The translations under genes and the position numbers were made by a program. A DNA stretch of 5,117 nt from Candidatus Dadabacteria bacterium (GTDB lineage: Bacteria; Desulfobacterota_D; UBA1144; Nemesobacterales; UBA2774). The notes under the pieces are model-generated. The model ran no database searches. It had not been told where the DNA came from and was given only the letters and a program-made list of their open reading frames with translations. Within the stretch, counting starts at the first letter, position 1; each line of letters starts with the position of its first letter. The stretch covers positions 1 to 5,117 of the forward strand of contig QIHJ01000363.1 in the NCBI GenBank assembly GCA_003229065.1. The letters run 5' to 3'. This document shows positions 1 to 5,004 of the stretch, in pieces.

Positions 1-1
1 A

Positions 2-67
2 GATATAACCGACGGAACACCGAGCCTGGTTTCATATGAAATCGCAAGCGAAGATAAGATAATGTAG
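2..67 (+). CDS. 3' end of an upstream gene (partial, unidentified)
   Basis: Reading from base 2, 21 sense codons run to a TAG at 65-67. The peptide begins DITDGTPSLVSYEI and ends SEDKIM. It has balanced, coding-like composition, and the other two forward frames stop early. I read it as the C-terminal tail of a gene that begins before the window. The tail is too short to identify a family; a beta-propeller-like end is possible but unsupported. The next gene begins 33 bases later on the same strand, so the two could share a transcript. Confidence 0.45.
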   Translation, partial: DITDGTPSLVSYEIASEDKIM

Positions 68-77
68 CCCGGATGAA

Positions 78-105
78 TTGCAGAAAATAGCCGATCGATT
101 ATGAT
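78..105 (+). promoter_or_regulatory. possible promoter before the solute-binding protein
   Basis: TTGCAG (78-83) and TATGAT (100-105) are separated by 16 bp. This would start transcription near 112, just before the ATG at 116 and after the ATG at 101. The -35 match is only partial, and the gene could equally be read from upstream. If the promoter is real, it favours the start at 116 and an almost leaderless mRNA. Confidence 0.3.
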
Positions 106-1726
106 AAATAGCGTCATGCTGAAAAAGCTTACTTTCTTAATATTAGCCGCGGGTCTTATTGCCGGCTGCACACAGGATCGACTGGAAGATGAGGATATAA
201 GCTCTAAAGACACGATCTTTGTCAATTTAGGGAACGAGCCGCCTACGCTTGACTGGTCGCTCGCTACTGACAGCACGTCCTATCTTATACTGAATAATCT
301 CATGGAAGGTCTGACTCAGTTCGGGGACGAATTCCTGCCCGAGCCTAATCTGGCTGAGAGCTGGGAGATAAGCGAGGACGGTCAAACATACACCTTTAAA
401 ATTAGAGAAGGAGTGCTCTGGACCGACGGCAACCCTCTTAAAGCCGGAGACTTCGAATACTCGTGGAAAAGGATATTGAACCCTGCTACTGGAGGAGACT
501 ATGCTTATTTCCTCTACGACATTGAAAACGCAGAGGAATACAACACGGGAAAGATAGACGACGCTGCAAAGGTTGGGATAAAAGCCCTTAACGACAGCAC
601 GCTGCAAGTGAAACTTAAAAGGAAGGCTTCTTATTTCCCGAGCCTTCTGAGCTTCATGTCCACGTATCCCATGCGGAAGGACGTAGTTGAAAAGCATGGG
701 CTCAAATGGACAGATCCGGCAAATATTGTAACCCTCGGGCCTTATAAGCTCACCAAATGGAAACACCACAGCAACATAACCCTCACAAAGAACCCCGCAT
801 ACTACGGAGAGCAGCCCAAAATCGACAAGGTGAGCATGATAATGAACGAGAACGCCTCTTCCGCATTAGCTCTCTATGAGAGCGGTGAGCTCGACTATGC
901 CGACAGTAAGAGCATTCCGCCGCTTGAGGTGCCGAGGCTGGTAGATTTAGAGGACTTTACCACTACTCTTATGTTCAGAGGAAATTATATCGCGTTCAAT
1001 GTCAAGAAGCCCCCATTTGACAACACCCTTGTCCGAAAGGCGTTTGCCGCATCCATAGACAGAGACAGCATAGTAAAACTGATACAGGGAGCGGGAGTAG
1101 TAACAACCTCTTGGATACCCAAAGACATGCTCGCCTATAACCCGGATATAGGAATAAAGTTCAATCCTGAGAAGGCTCGCAAGTGGCTCGCAAAGGCGGG
1201 TTATCCCGGCGGAAAGGGTTTCCCCGAGGTGTCGTTCCTATGGCCCGACGTGAGCTATAACCGCGTGATCGCGGAGGCGCTTCAGAGTATGTGGAAGCAG
1301 TACCTTGGAATAGAGGTAGAGCTCATGAACGAGGAATGGAAGGTGTACCTAAGCACTATCAATACTAACCCGCCTGAGATCCATAGGGCCGGATGGGGAG
1401 CCGATTTCCCGGACCCTCACAACTTTATGAGCCTTTTTCAGTGTAATACCGGCAATAACAGGACAGGGTGGTGTAACCCTGAATACGACAGCCTTGTCGA
1501 TCAGGCCGCTGAGGAAACGGTCATCGAAAAGAGAAAAGAACTGTACGACAGGGCACAAAAGATACTTACGGAAACGGACGCTCCGATCGCGCCGTTCTAC
1601 AATACGAAACAGCAGAATCTGACCAAACCCTATGTAAAGGGGCTTGTACCCAATCCGCTCGATTTAGTTTTATTTAAGAACGTATATTTTGAGAACAACC
1701 CAGCCGGGCACGTTGAAGGGGAATAG
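101..1726 (+). CDS. ABC transporter solute-binding lipoprotein, family 5 (oligopeptide/dipeptide-binding, OppA/DppA-like)
   Basis: This is an extracytoplasmic binding protein that would capture peptides or similar solutes and hand them to an ABC importer. The N-terminus has a lipoprotein signal: a basic LKK, a hydrophobic stretch, and lipobox I-A-G-C with the lipidated Cys at residue 23. The SBP_bac_5 fold follows. A family-signature block starts at N83 (NLAESWEISEDGQTYTFKIR), continuing through the WTDG and YSWKRILNP segments. Near the C-terminal lobe is WGADFPDPHNF from residue 432, then NNRTGWCNPEYD. C448 and C458 could form a disulfide. The length of 541 residues is normal for OppA. Neither start (101 or 116, M6) has a clear Shine-Dalgarno sequence. 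I kept the outer one, but M6 gives a more standard signal peptide (MLKKLTFLILAAGLIAG-C) and may be the real start. No permease or ATPase genes lie beside it, so substrate and partner are unknown. Nickel or opine binding is possible in this family, but the signature is most OppA-like. Confidence 0.93.
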   Translation: MINSVMLKKLTFLILAAGLIAGCTQDRLEDEDISSKDTIFVNLGNEPPTLDWSLATDSTSYLILNNLMEGLTQFGDEFLPEPNLAESWEISEDGQTYTFKIREGVLWTDGNPLKAGDFEYSWKRILNPATGGDYAYFLYDIENAEEYNTGKIDDAAKVGIKALNDSTLQVKLKRKASYFPSLLSFMSTYPMRKDVVEKHGLKWTDPANIVTLGPYKLTKWKHHSNITLTKNPAYYGEQPKIDKVSMIMNENASSALALYESGELDYADSKSIPPLEVPRLVDLEDFTTTLMFRGNYIAFNVKKPPFDNTLVRKAFAASIDRDSIVKLIQGAGVVTTSWIPKDMLAYNPDIGIKFNPEKARKWLAKAGYPGGKGFPEVSFLWPDVSYNRVIAEALQSMWKQYLGIEVELMNEEWKVYLSTINTNPPEIHRAGWGADFPDPHNFMSLFQCNTGNNRTGWCNPEYDSLVDQAAEETVIEKRKELYDRAQKILTETDAPIAPFYNTKQQNLTKPYVKGLVPNPLDLVLFKNVYFENNPAGHVEGE

Positions 1727-1734
1727 ATCGGGCA

Positions 1735-1756
1735 GGGGTAATCCTCGGACCACCCC
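1735..1756. terminator. weak hairpin between convergent genes
   Basis: GGGGT (1735-1739) pairs with ACCCC (1752-1756), and a short inner TCC/GGA pairing is possible. It sits 9 bases after the solute-binding protein stop and 31 bases from the stop of the convergent oxidoreductase gene. There is no T-run on either side, so it is not a canonical intrinsic terminator. It could mark the 3' ends of both transcripts or be chance. The rest of the 60-base gap shows nothing. Confidence 0.25.
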
Positions 1757-1786
1757 CACCGTAATCTCGAACTTCTTTCAACACCC

Positions 1787-2839
1787 TCAATCTTTAAAAT
1801 ACGGAATTATCTCTTTCGCATAGGTTTCAAGCGCCTTTGCAGGGTCTGGGCTGAATCTGTAGAAGAGTACAAAATGCCTGACGCCTTTATCTATAAATTT
1901 TTCAATCTTCTCTATACAGTCTTTTTTAGTGCCCGTTATGGTGAAGTCCAAGATCGCCTCTCTCGGGAAGAACTGGCCGATCTTTCTGAATTTCTCTCTT
2001 CCCTCTTCGTCCTGGGGTATCACGTTAAAGTAGTTAAGACCTTTATACTCTTCGGGAATCTCCACATCGTAACCTGCTTTTTTTAACTGTTCCTGCATCA
2101 CCAGCACATACTTAAACGGCTCGAGTGTTTCGTACGCTTGATCGACGCTGTCGCCCAGGGAAGTAAATACCCAGAGTGCGGGGTCTATTTCGTCCGGACT
2201 TCTGCCTGCGCCTTCGGCGCCCGCATGAACTTCCTTTAGATATTCGCCGTAAAGATAGGGGTTTAAATCAAGCGGCAGCCATCCGTCGGCAAGCTCTCCT
2301 GTGAGCCTGAGCCCCTTGGGGGTATGAGTCGCAATATAAATCGGTATTCTGTCTCTCAAGTAAGGTTTAACTTGCAAAAATGCTTCTTTTAAATTGAAGA
2401 ACTCTCCCTCAAAATCACAAGGGCCTTCGGTTGCCCAGAGTTTCTGCATAACGGTCATCGCTTCTCTCAACCTTGCAAGCGGTCTATTCCACTCAATACC
2501 ATAAGCGTCAAGGTTCATTGACTCACCTACTCCGAGAGTGAGTGTCACCCTGCCTTTGGACAAATGATCGATTGAAGCTAACCTTTGAGCAAACACCGCG
2601 GGGTGCATCCTGTGCGGGTCAGAAACCGTGCCCAGGCTGATGTTGTGTGTTTTCATTGCAGCGGCCGTGGCTATGGTCCATGCCTCGTGAGCCTCCGTTG
2701 GAGATACGAATACCACGTGGTCGGGGATCCAAATAGTATCGAAACCGAGCTCGTCGGCTCTGACTGCAAAATCAAGAAGCCCTTCAAGATCGGCCCCGGG
2801 CATGGGCGCTGCTAGTCCGAATTTAATATCTTTTCCCAT
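1787..2839 (-). CDS. LLM-family oxidoreductase, F420-dependent type
   Basis: This 350-residue protein of the luciferase-like monooxygenase superfamily (TIM-barrel, cytoplasmic) most resembles F420-dependent enzymes such as methylene-tetrahydromethanopterin reductase (Mer) and F420-dependent glucose-6-phosphate dehydrogenase (FGD). Visible features, in order, are: the first strand KFGLAAPMPG; IPDH with D40-H41, matching the conserved Asp-His of FGD; SDPHRMHP at about 73-80; LSKGR at 93-97; and GVGESMN at 103-109. In the last, E106 and N109 keep the Glu-x-x-Asn spacing of the F420-site residues of FGD. The C-terminal GTKKDCIEKIEKFIDKGV segment is typical of the superfamily. Start ATG 2839-2837 follows AGAGGTG at good spacing. 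The substrate cannot be told. FMN instead of F420 is possible, because the families are hard to separate by motif. It would be transcribed from its own promoter, converging on the solute-binding protein gene. Confidence 0.9.
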   Translation of the reverse strand: MGKDIKFGLAAPMPGADLEGLLDFAVRADELGFDTIWIPDHVVFVSPTEAHEAWTIATAAAMKTHNISLGTVSDPHRMHPAVFAQRLASIDHLSKGRVTLTLGVGESMNLDAYGIEWNRPLARLREAMTVMQKLWATEGPCDFEGEFFNLKEAFLQVKPYLRDRIPIYIATHTPKGLRLTGELADGWLPLDLNPYLYGEYLKEVHAGAEGAGRSPDEIDPALWVFTSLGDSVDQAYETLEPFKYVLVMQEQLKKAGYDVEIPEEYKGLNYFNVIPQDEEGREKFRKIGQFFPREAILDFTITGTKKDCIEKIEKFIDKGVRHFVLFYRFSPDPAKALETYAKEIIPYFKD

Positions 2840-2843
2840 TTTA

Positions 2844-2850
2844 CACCTCT
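2844..2850 (-). promoter_or_regulatory. ribosome binding site of the F420-type oxidoreductase
   Basis: On the minus strand AGAGGTG is followed by TAAA and then ATG. AGAGG ends 6 bases before the start codon. This fixes the start of the 350-residue protein. Confidence 0.7.
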
Positions 2851-2869
2851 TATTTTTCTTATCTCAGTC

Positions 2870-2899
2870 ATTATAAACACAACAGCACTGATAACACAA
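2870..2899 (-). promoter_or_regulatory. promoter of the F420-type oxidoreductase
   Basis: On the minus strand a perfect TATAAT (2875-2870) lies 18 bp downstream of TTGTGT (2899-2894), a half-match to the -35 consensus. Transcription would begin near 2863 and give a leader of about 24 nt carrying the AGAGGTG site. The surrounding 2840-2980 stretch is AT-rich and holds no gene on either strand that I can support. Confidence 0.5.
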
Positions 2900-2968
2900 G
2901 TATAAAACAAAGAAAAATTAAAATCCGGGCGATTTATATTCTAATTATTCATATGGACCGAAGTAAAA

Positions 2969-2996
2969 ATGACAAACCAACTTGAATATATATGAT
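2969..2996 (+). promoter_or_regulatory. upstream promoter (P1) of the toxin-antitoxin operon
   Basis: ATGACA (2969-2974, 5/6 to consensus) and TATGAT (2991-2996, 5/6) are spaced 16 bp apart. The predicted start is near 3003, leaving a leader of about 13 nt before ATG 3016. It overlaps a second promoter exactly 13 bp downstream. Confidence 0.5.
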
Positions 2997-3009
2997 AACG
3001 GTGTATGAT
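2982..3009 (+). promoter_or_regulatory. downstream promoter (P2) of the toxin-antitoxin operon, leaderless
   Basis: TTGAAT (2982-2987) and TATGAT (3004-3009) are spaced 16 bp apart. The start expected about 7 bp past the -10 falls at or next to the A of ATG 3016. This agrees with the absence of a Shine-Dalgarno sequence before the antitoxin. It implies a leaderless or nearly leaderless mRNA, inferred from spacing only. Confidence 0.5.
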
Positions 3010-3015
3010 ATATAT
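2986..3015. promoter_or_regulatory. inverted-repeat operator, probable VapB/VapBC autoregulation site
   Basis: ATATATATGATA (2986-2997) and TATGATATATAT (3004-3015) are inverted copies matching at 11 of 12 positions around a 6-bp centre (ACGGTG). The element covers both -10 boxes and ends directly at the antitoxin ATG. RHH antitoxins typically bind such palindromes in their own promoter, and the complex with the toxin represses. The arms also contain TATGATA as a direct repeat 13 bp apart. AT-richness lowers the significance of the symmetry. Confidence 0.55.
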
Positions 3016-3237
3016 ATGCGAACCATAATAGACCTACCGGATGAGCAAATCGATGATTTGGCTGAGATTTGTAAGAAAGAAAAAATTTCCCGTGCCGCTG
3101 TTATCCGGAAAGCCGTCGCTGAGTTTCTGCAAAAATACACAGCTACAAAACAGGGCGAGGCCTTCGGAATCTGGAATAATAAGATGAAAGACGGTTTAAA
3201 ATACCAGAAAAAAATCCGCTCAGAGTGGAGCAAATGA
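3016..3237 (+). CDS. vapB: ribbon-helix-helix (CopG/VapB-type) antitoxin
   Basis: This 73-residue DNA-binding antitoxin would neutralise the PIN toxin encoded directly after it and repress the operon. The N-terminal MRTIIDLPDE is the beta strand of a ribbon-helix-helix fold. It is followed by the two helices, DDLAEICKKEKI and SRAAVIRKAVAEFLQKY, giving a DNA-binding part of about 45 residues. The tail AFGIWNNKMKDGLKYQKKIR, ending SEWSK, matches the pattern A-F-G-hydrophobic-W...DG..YQ..IR.EW. That pattern is common in antitoxins paired with PIN toxins and is expected to wrap the toxin. I chose ATG 3016 because the fold begins there. An in-frame ATG at 2992 would add eight residues (MITVYDIY) but lies inside the operator. 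No Shine-Dalgarno sequence is visible. The stop overlaps the toxin start (ATGA). Confidence 0.85.
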   Translation: MRTIIDLPDEQIDDLAEICKKEKISRAAVIRKAVAEFLQKYTATKQGEAFGIWNNKMKDGLKYQKKIRSEWSK

Positions 3238-3599
3238 AAGCAGTTTTTGACACAAATATACTTATCGACTACCTAAAGGGTTCAAGCGCCGCCGAGCAGG
3301 AGCTCGGTCTATACAGTGAGAAGATTATTAGTGTTATCTCATGGATTGAAGTCCTTGCAGGTACCAAAAACCCTGGTGAAGAACAAATTATACGGGGATT
3401 TCTAGGCACTTTTAGCTTAACAACGGTCGATAAAGCAGTTGCAGAAAGAGCATTGGAATTGCGTAAGTCGTCCAGACTAAAGATCCCGGACTCAATAATT
3501 TATGCAACAGCCAGAGAGAACGGATGCATATTGGTAACACGCAACACTAAGGATTTTAACCCCGAATGGCCAGATGTAAGAGAGCCTTATATCCTCTAA
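3234..3599 (+). CDS. vapC: PIN-domain ribonuclease toxin (VapC family)
   Basis: This 121-residue PIN nuclease should be a Mg/Mn-dependent endoribonuclease held inactive by the upstream antitoxin. VapC toxins cut tRNA or rRNA; the target here is unknown. All PIN acidic positions are present: D6 in VFDTNILIDYL, E39 in SWIEVLAGT, D86 in IPDSIIYATA, and D107 in the LVTRNTKDF block together with N104. The module therefore looks intact and active. The length is usual for VapC. I chose ATG 3234, which overlaps the antitoxin stop (ATGA) and follows GGAG at 3227-3230. A GTG at 3225 in the same frame would add three residues. Overlap and order (antitoxin first) are typical of a translationally coupled VapBC operon. 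The closest subgroup may be the FitB-like PIN domains, but I cannot separate these by eye. Confidence 0.9.
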   Translation: MKAVFDTNILIDYLKGSSAAEQELGLYSEKIISVISWIEVLAGTKNPGEEQIIRGFLGTFSLTTVDKAVAERALELRKSSRLKIPDSIIYATARENGCILVTRNTKDFNPEWPDVREPYIL

Positions 3600-3609
3600 G
3601 TGTAAATGT

Positions 3610-3615
3610 TATAAT
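3610..3615 (+). promoter_or_regulatory. possible -10 box before the second LLM gene
   Basis: A perfect TATAAT lies 10 bases after the vapC stop and 36 bases before the next ATG. No good -35 is found 16-18 bp upstream, which lies within the end of vapC. The second LLM gene may have its own weak promoter or be read through from vapBC. Confidence 0.35.
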
Positions 3616-3637
3616 CTAATTCCTCAGACGGAGCTTC

Positions 3638-3643
3638 AGGAGG
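3638..3643 (+). promoter_or_regulatory. strong Shine-Dalgarno of the second LLM gene
   Basis: A perfect AGGAGG ends 8 bases before ATG 3652. It fixes the start and is much stronger than anything before vapB or the solute-binding protein gene. Confidence 0.85.
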
Positions 3644-3651
3644 AAAAAAAT

Positions 3652-4674
3652 ATGAAATTCGGCATCGGACTATTCAGTATGCAGACTCACGATGAGCTGC
3701 CGTACACACACCCGGAGCTTTATAAAAACAGTATTGAGCAGGTACAGCTCGCAGAGGACGTCGGGTTCGGCTCGGCATGGATATCGGAGCACCATTTTCT
3801 TGACGACGGATACTGTCCTTCACCGGCGGTAATTGCAGGAGCCTTTGCGGCTGTGACCGATAGGATACGAATAGGCTCCGGAGGAATTATCCTGCCTCTC
3901 CACAATCCGGTAAAAATTGCCGAGGACGCCTCTGTTGTGGATAACATCTCCAACGGTCGTTTCGATCTGGGTCTCGTGCTAGGCTACAGAAAGGAGGAGT
4001 ACGACGGCATGGGTATTCCCATGATAGAAAGGCCGTCCCGCATGGACGAGGGGCTGGAAGTGCTGGAAAAAGCGCTATCCGGCAAGAAATTTTCCTACAC
4101 CGGCAAGAGACACAGTTTTGAGAACACTACACTCACACCTTCGCCGGTGCAGAATCCGCTTCCTATATACATTGGGGCATTTGAAGAACCCGCCATAAGA
4201 CGCGCCGGAAGGTTCGGACACCCACTCTTGATCGGACCGGGCAGGACTGTCGATATGGTTAGGGACACGCTCACGTATTATAACGATGAAGCAAAGAAAG
4301 CCGGCAGAAACCCGGAGGATGTCGAGCATATATTACTAAGAGAGACATTCGTTTCATCTGAAAGGGACGAAGCTCTTGAAGGCGGCAACAAGTACATAAT
4401 CAGTATGTATAAATACTATTTTACTCTCGGGGTTAAAATCTATGTGAGAGGCAAGCAGCTCACCGACATTGACGACCCGCTTTTCGAGCACCTCGCAGAG
4501 GAGAGGTTTATTATAGGGACTCCAGAGGACTGCATTAAAGAGATCGAAATGTACCGCGGAGAGCTTGGTATAAATTACATATCACACCGCATGGTTTTCC
4601 CGCAGGCGAGTCACGAAGTGATATTGGGTTTGATAGAGATTTTCGGTGAAGAAGTCATTGCTAATATTAAATAA
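3652..4674 (+). CDS. LLM class flavin-dependent oxidoreductase (bacterial-luciferase-like)
   Basis: This 340-residue cytoplasmic TIM-barrel protein of the luciferase-like monooxygenase superfamily is probably FMN-dependent. Features in order are: the first strand KFGIGLFSMQ; AEDVGFGSAWISEHHF with E46-H47-H48-F49, the same EHHF motif that carries the catalytic His in LuxA; RIRIGSGGIILPLHNP at 70-85; and DNISNGRFDLGLVLGY at about 96-111, the family's most conserved block. RKEEYDGMGI comes next, then PIYIGAFEEPAIRRAGRFG in the middle, and GTPEDCIKEIEMY from 289. It lacks the GxGExxN residues of the neighbouring F420-type protein, so the two are distant relatives, not recent duplicates. The substrate is unknown; monooxygenation of an alkane, aldehyde or sulfonate-type compound, or a reductase role, are all possible. 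True bioluminescence is unlikely because no luxB, luxC, luxD or luxE is nearby. Confidence 0.92.
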   Translation: MKFGIGLFSMQTHDELPYTHPELYKNSIEQVQLAEDVGFGSAWISEHHFLDDGYCPSPAVIAGAFAAVTDRIRIGSGGIILPLHNPVKIAEDASVVDNISNGRFDLGLVLGYRKEEYDGMGIPMIERPSRMDEGLEVLEKALSGKKFSYTGKRHSFENTTLTPSPVQNPLPIYIGAFEEPAIRRAGRFGHPLLIGPGRTVDMVRDTLTYYNDEAKKAGRNPEDVEHILLRETFVSSERDEALEGGNKYIISMYKYYFTLGVKIYVRGKQLTDIDDPLFEHLAEERFIIGTPEDCIKEIEMYRGELGINYISHRMVFPQASHEVILGLIEIFGEEVIANIK

Positions 4675-4740
4675 GTCCAAGAAACATCTTTTAATTAAGT
4701 CAAGGACACATTCGAATCTATTGGTGTTTGTAATACTTAC

Positions 4741-4770
4741 TTGACAGCTATTTAATTTAAGAGTTATGAT
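4741..4770 (+). promoter_or_regulatory. promoter driving the cobalamin riboswitch
   Basis: A perfect TTGACA (4741-4746) is followed after 18 bp by TATGAT (4765-4770, 5/6). Transcription would start near 4777, about 30 bases before the aptamer. The 66 bases between the LLM stop and this promoter show no convincing terminator or gene. Confidence 0.7.
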
Positions 4771-4805
4771 GTAATTCTTGCTTTACGGATCTTTTACAAT
4801 TTAAC

Positions 4806-4968
4806 GTACAGGGCGCAATAAGCTTAATAGGGAAATCCGGTGAGAATCCGGTGCAGCCCACTCGCTGCTGTAAGTAGTCCCAAAAGTCCTTTGCAATATG
4901 CCACTGGAATTATCCGGGAAGGCGCAGAGGAGACCCGAGGCTACAAGCCAGAATACCTGCCTTAGTAC
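4806..4968 (+). ncRNA. cobalamin riboswitch aptamer (adenosylcobalamin class)
   Basis: The conserved core is complete and in order. TAATAGGGAA (4825-4834) is followed by GGTGAGAATCCGG (4839-4851). The P5 hairpin GCAGC/GCTGC (4853-4857 with 4864-4868) has loop CCACTC, and CTGTAAG follows. Then come GCCACTG (4900-4906), CCGGGAAGGCG (4914-4924) and the B12 box AAGCCAGAATACCTGCC (4945-4961). CAGG (4809-4812) and CCTG (4956-4959) can close P1, with GTAC/GTAC (4806-4809, 4965-4968) as a possible extension. The RNA binds a B12 coenzyme and represses the downstream gene. The peripheral region between P5 and GCCACTG favours the AdoCbl class I type over the short class II. Confidence 0.95.
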
Positions 4969-4977
4969 ACCCGTAAA

Positions 4978-5004
4978 TTACTATTCTTCGGGGGGAGAAT
5001 GTAA
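4978..5004 (+). promoter_or_regulatory. P13-like expression-platform hairpin with Shine-Dalgarno in its loop
   Basis: TTAC plus ATTCT (4978-4987, T4982 bulged) pairs with AGAAT plus GTAA (4996-5004) to give nine base pairs. The 8-nt loop TCGGGGGG (4988-4995) has six Gs. The loop and the start of the 3' arm make GGGGGGAG, the best Shine-Dalgarno in the region, 7 bases before ATG 5005. The riboswitch L5 side CCACTCG (4858-4864) can pair with CGGGGGG (4989-4995) at six of seven positions, counting one G-U. This is the L5-L13 kissing interaction known from cobalamin riboswitches and would hide the ribosome site when B12 is bound. Confidence 0.65.

Noticed and set aside
30..41. Perfect 12-bp palindrome TTTCATATGAAA
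   Set aside because: It lies inside the probable 3' end of the upstream coding sequence, not in a promoter position. A single AT-rich palindrome of this length can occur by chance.
227..769. Minus-strand open frame of 180 codons opposite the solute-binding protein
   Set aside because: It lies wholly antisense to a clear SBP_bac_5 gene, has low-complexity composition typical of a shadow frame, shows no recognisable domain and has no ribosome site.
2992..3015. Upstream in-frame ATG at 2992 as antitoxin start
   Set aside because: It adds MITVYDIY before a sequence that already begins like a complete RHH strand (MRTIIDLP). It lies inside the operator and before the better promoter's start site, and has no ribosome site.
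2949..3233. Minus-strand open frame of 94 codons across the antitoxin
   Set aside because: It is antisense to a well-recognised ribbon-helix-helix protein. Its Phe/Ser-rich sequence is the mirror of Lys/Glu-rich codons, and it would remove the promoter and operator region.
3225..3236. GTG at 3225 as toxin start
   Set aside because: ATG 3234 has GGAG just upstream, gives the usual PIN N-terminus (MKAVFDTN) and forms the typical ATGA overlap. The GTG would place the ribosome site inside the gene.
4675..4707. GTCC ... GGAC inverted pair after the second LLM gene as a terminator
   Set aside because: It has only four base pairs around a loop of about 25 bases and no T-run, so there is no support as an intrinsic terminator.
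4710..4717. ATTCGAAT palindrome upstream of the riboswitch promoter
   Set aside because: It is only 8 bp, isolated, with no second copy or known operator pattern.
4795..4800. TACAAT as a second -10 box just before the riboswitch
   Set aside because: No -35-like hexamer lies 16-18 bp upstream, and a start there would fall at or just inside the 5' edge of the aptamer P1 stem. The TTGACA/TATGAT promoter at 4741-4770 is far better.
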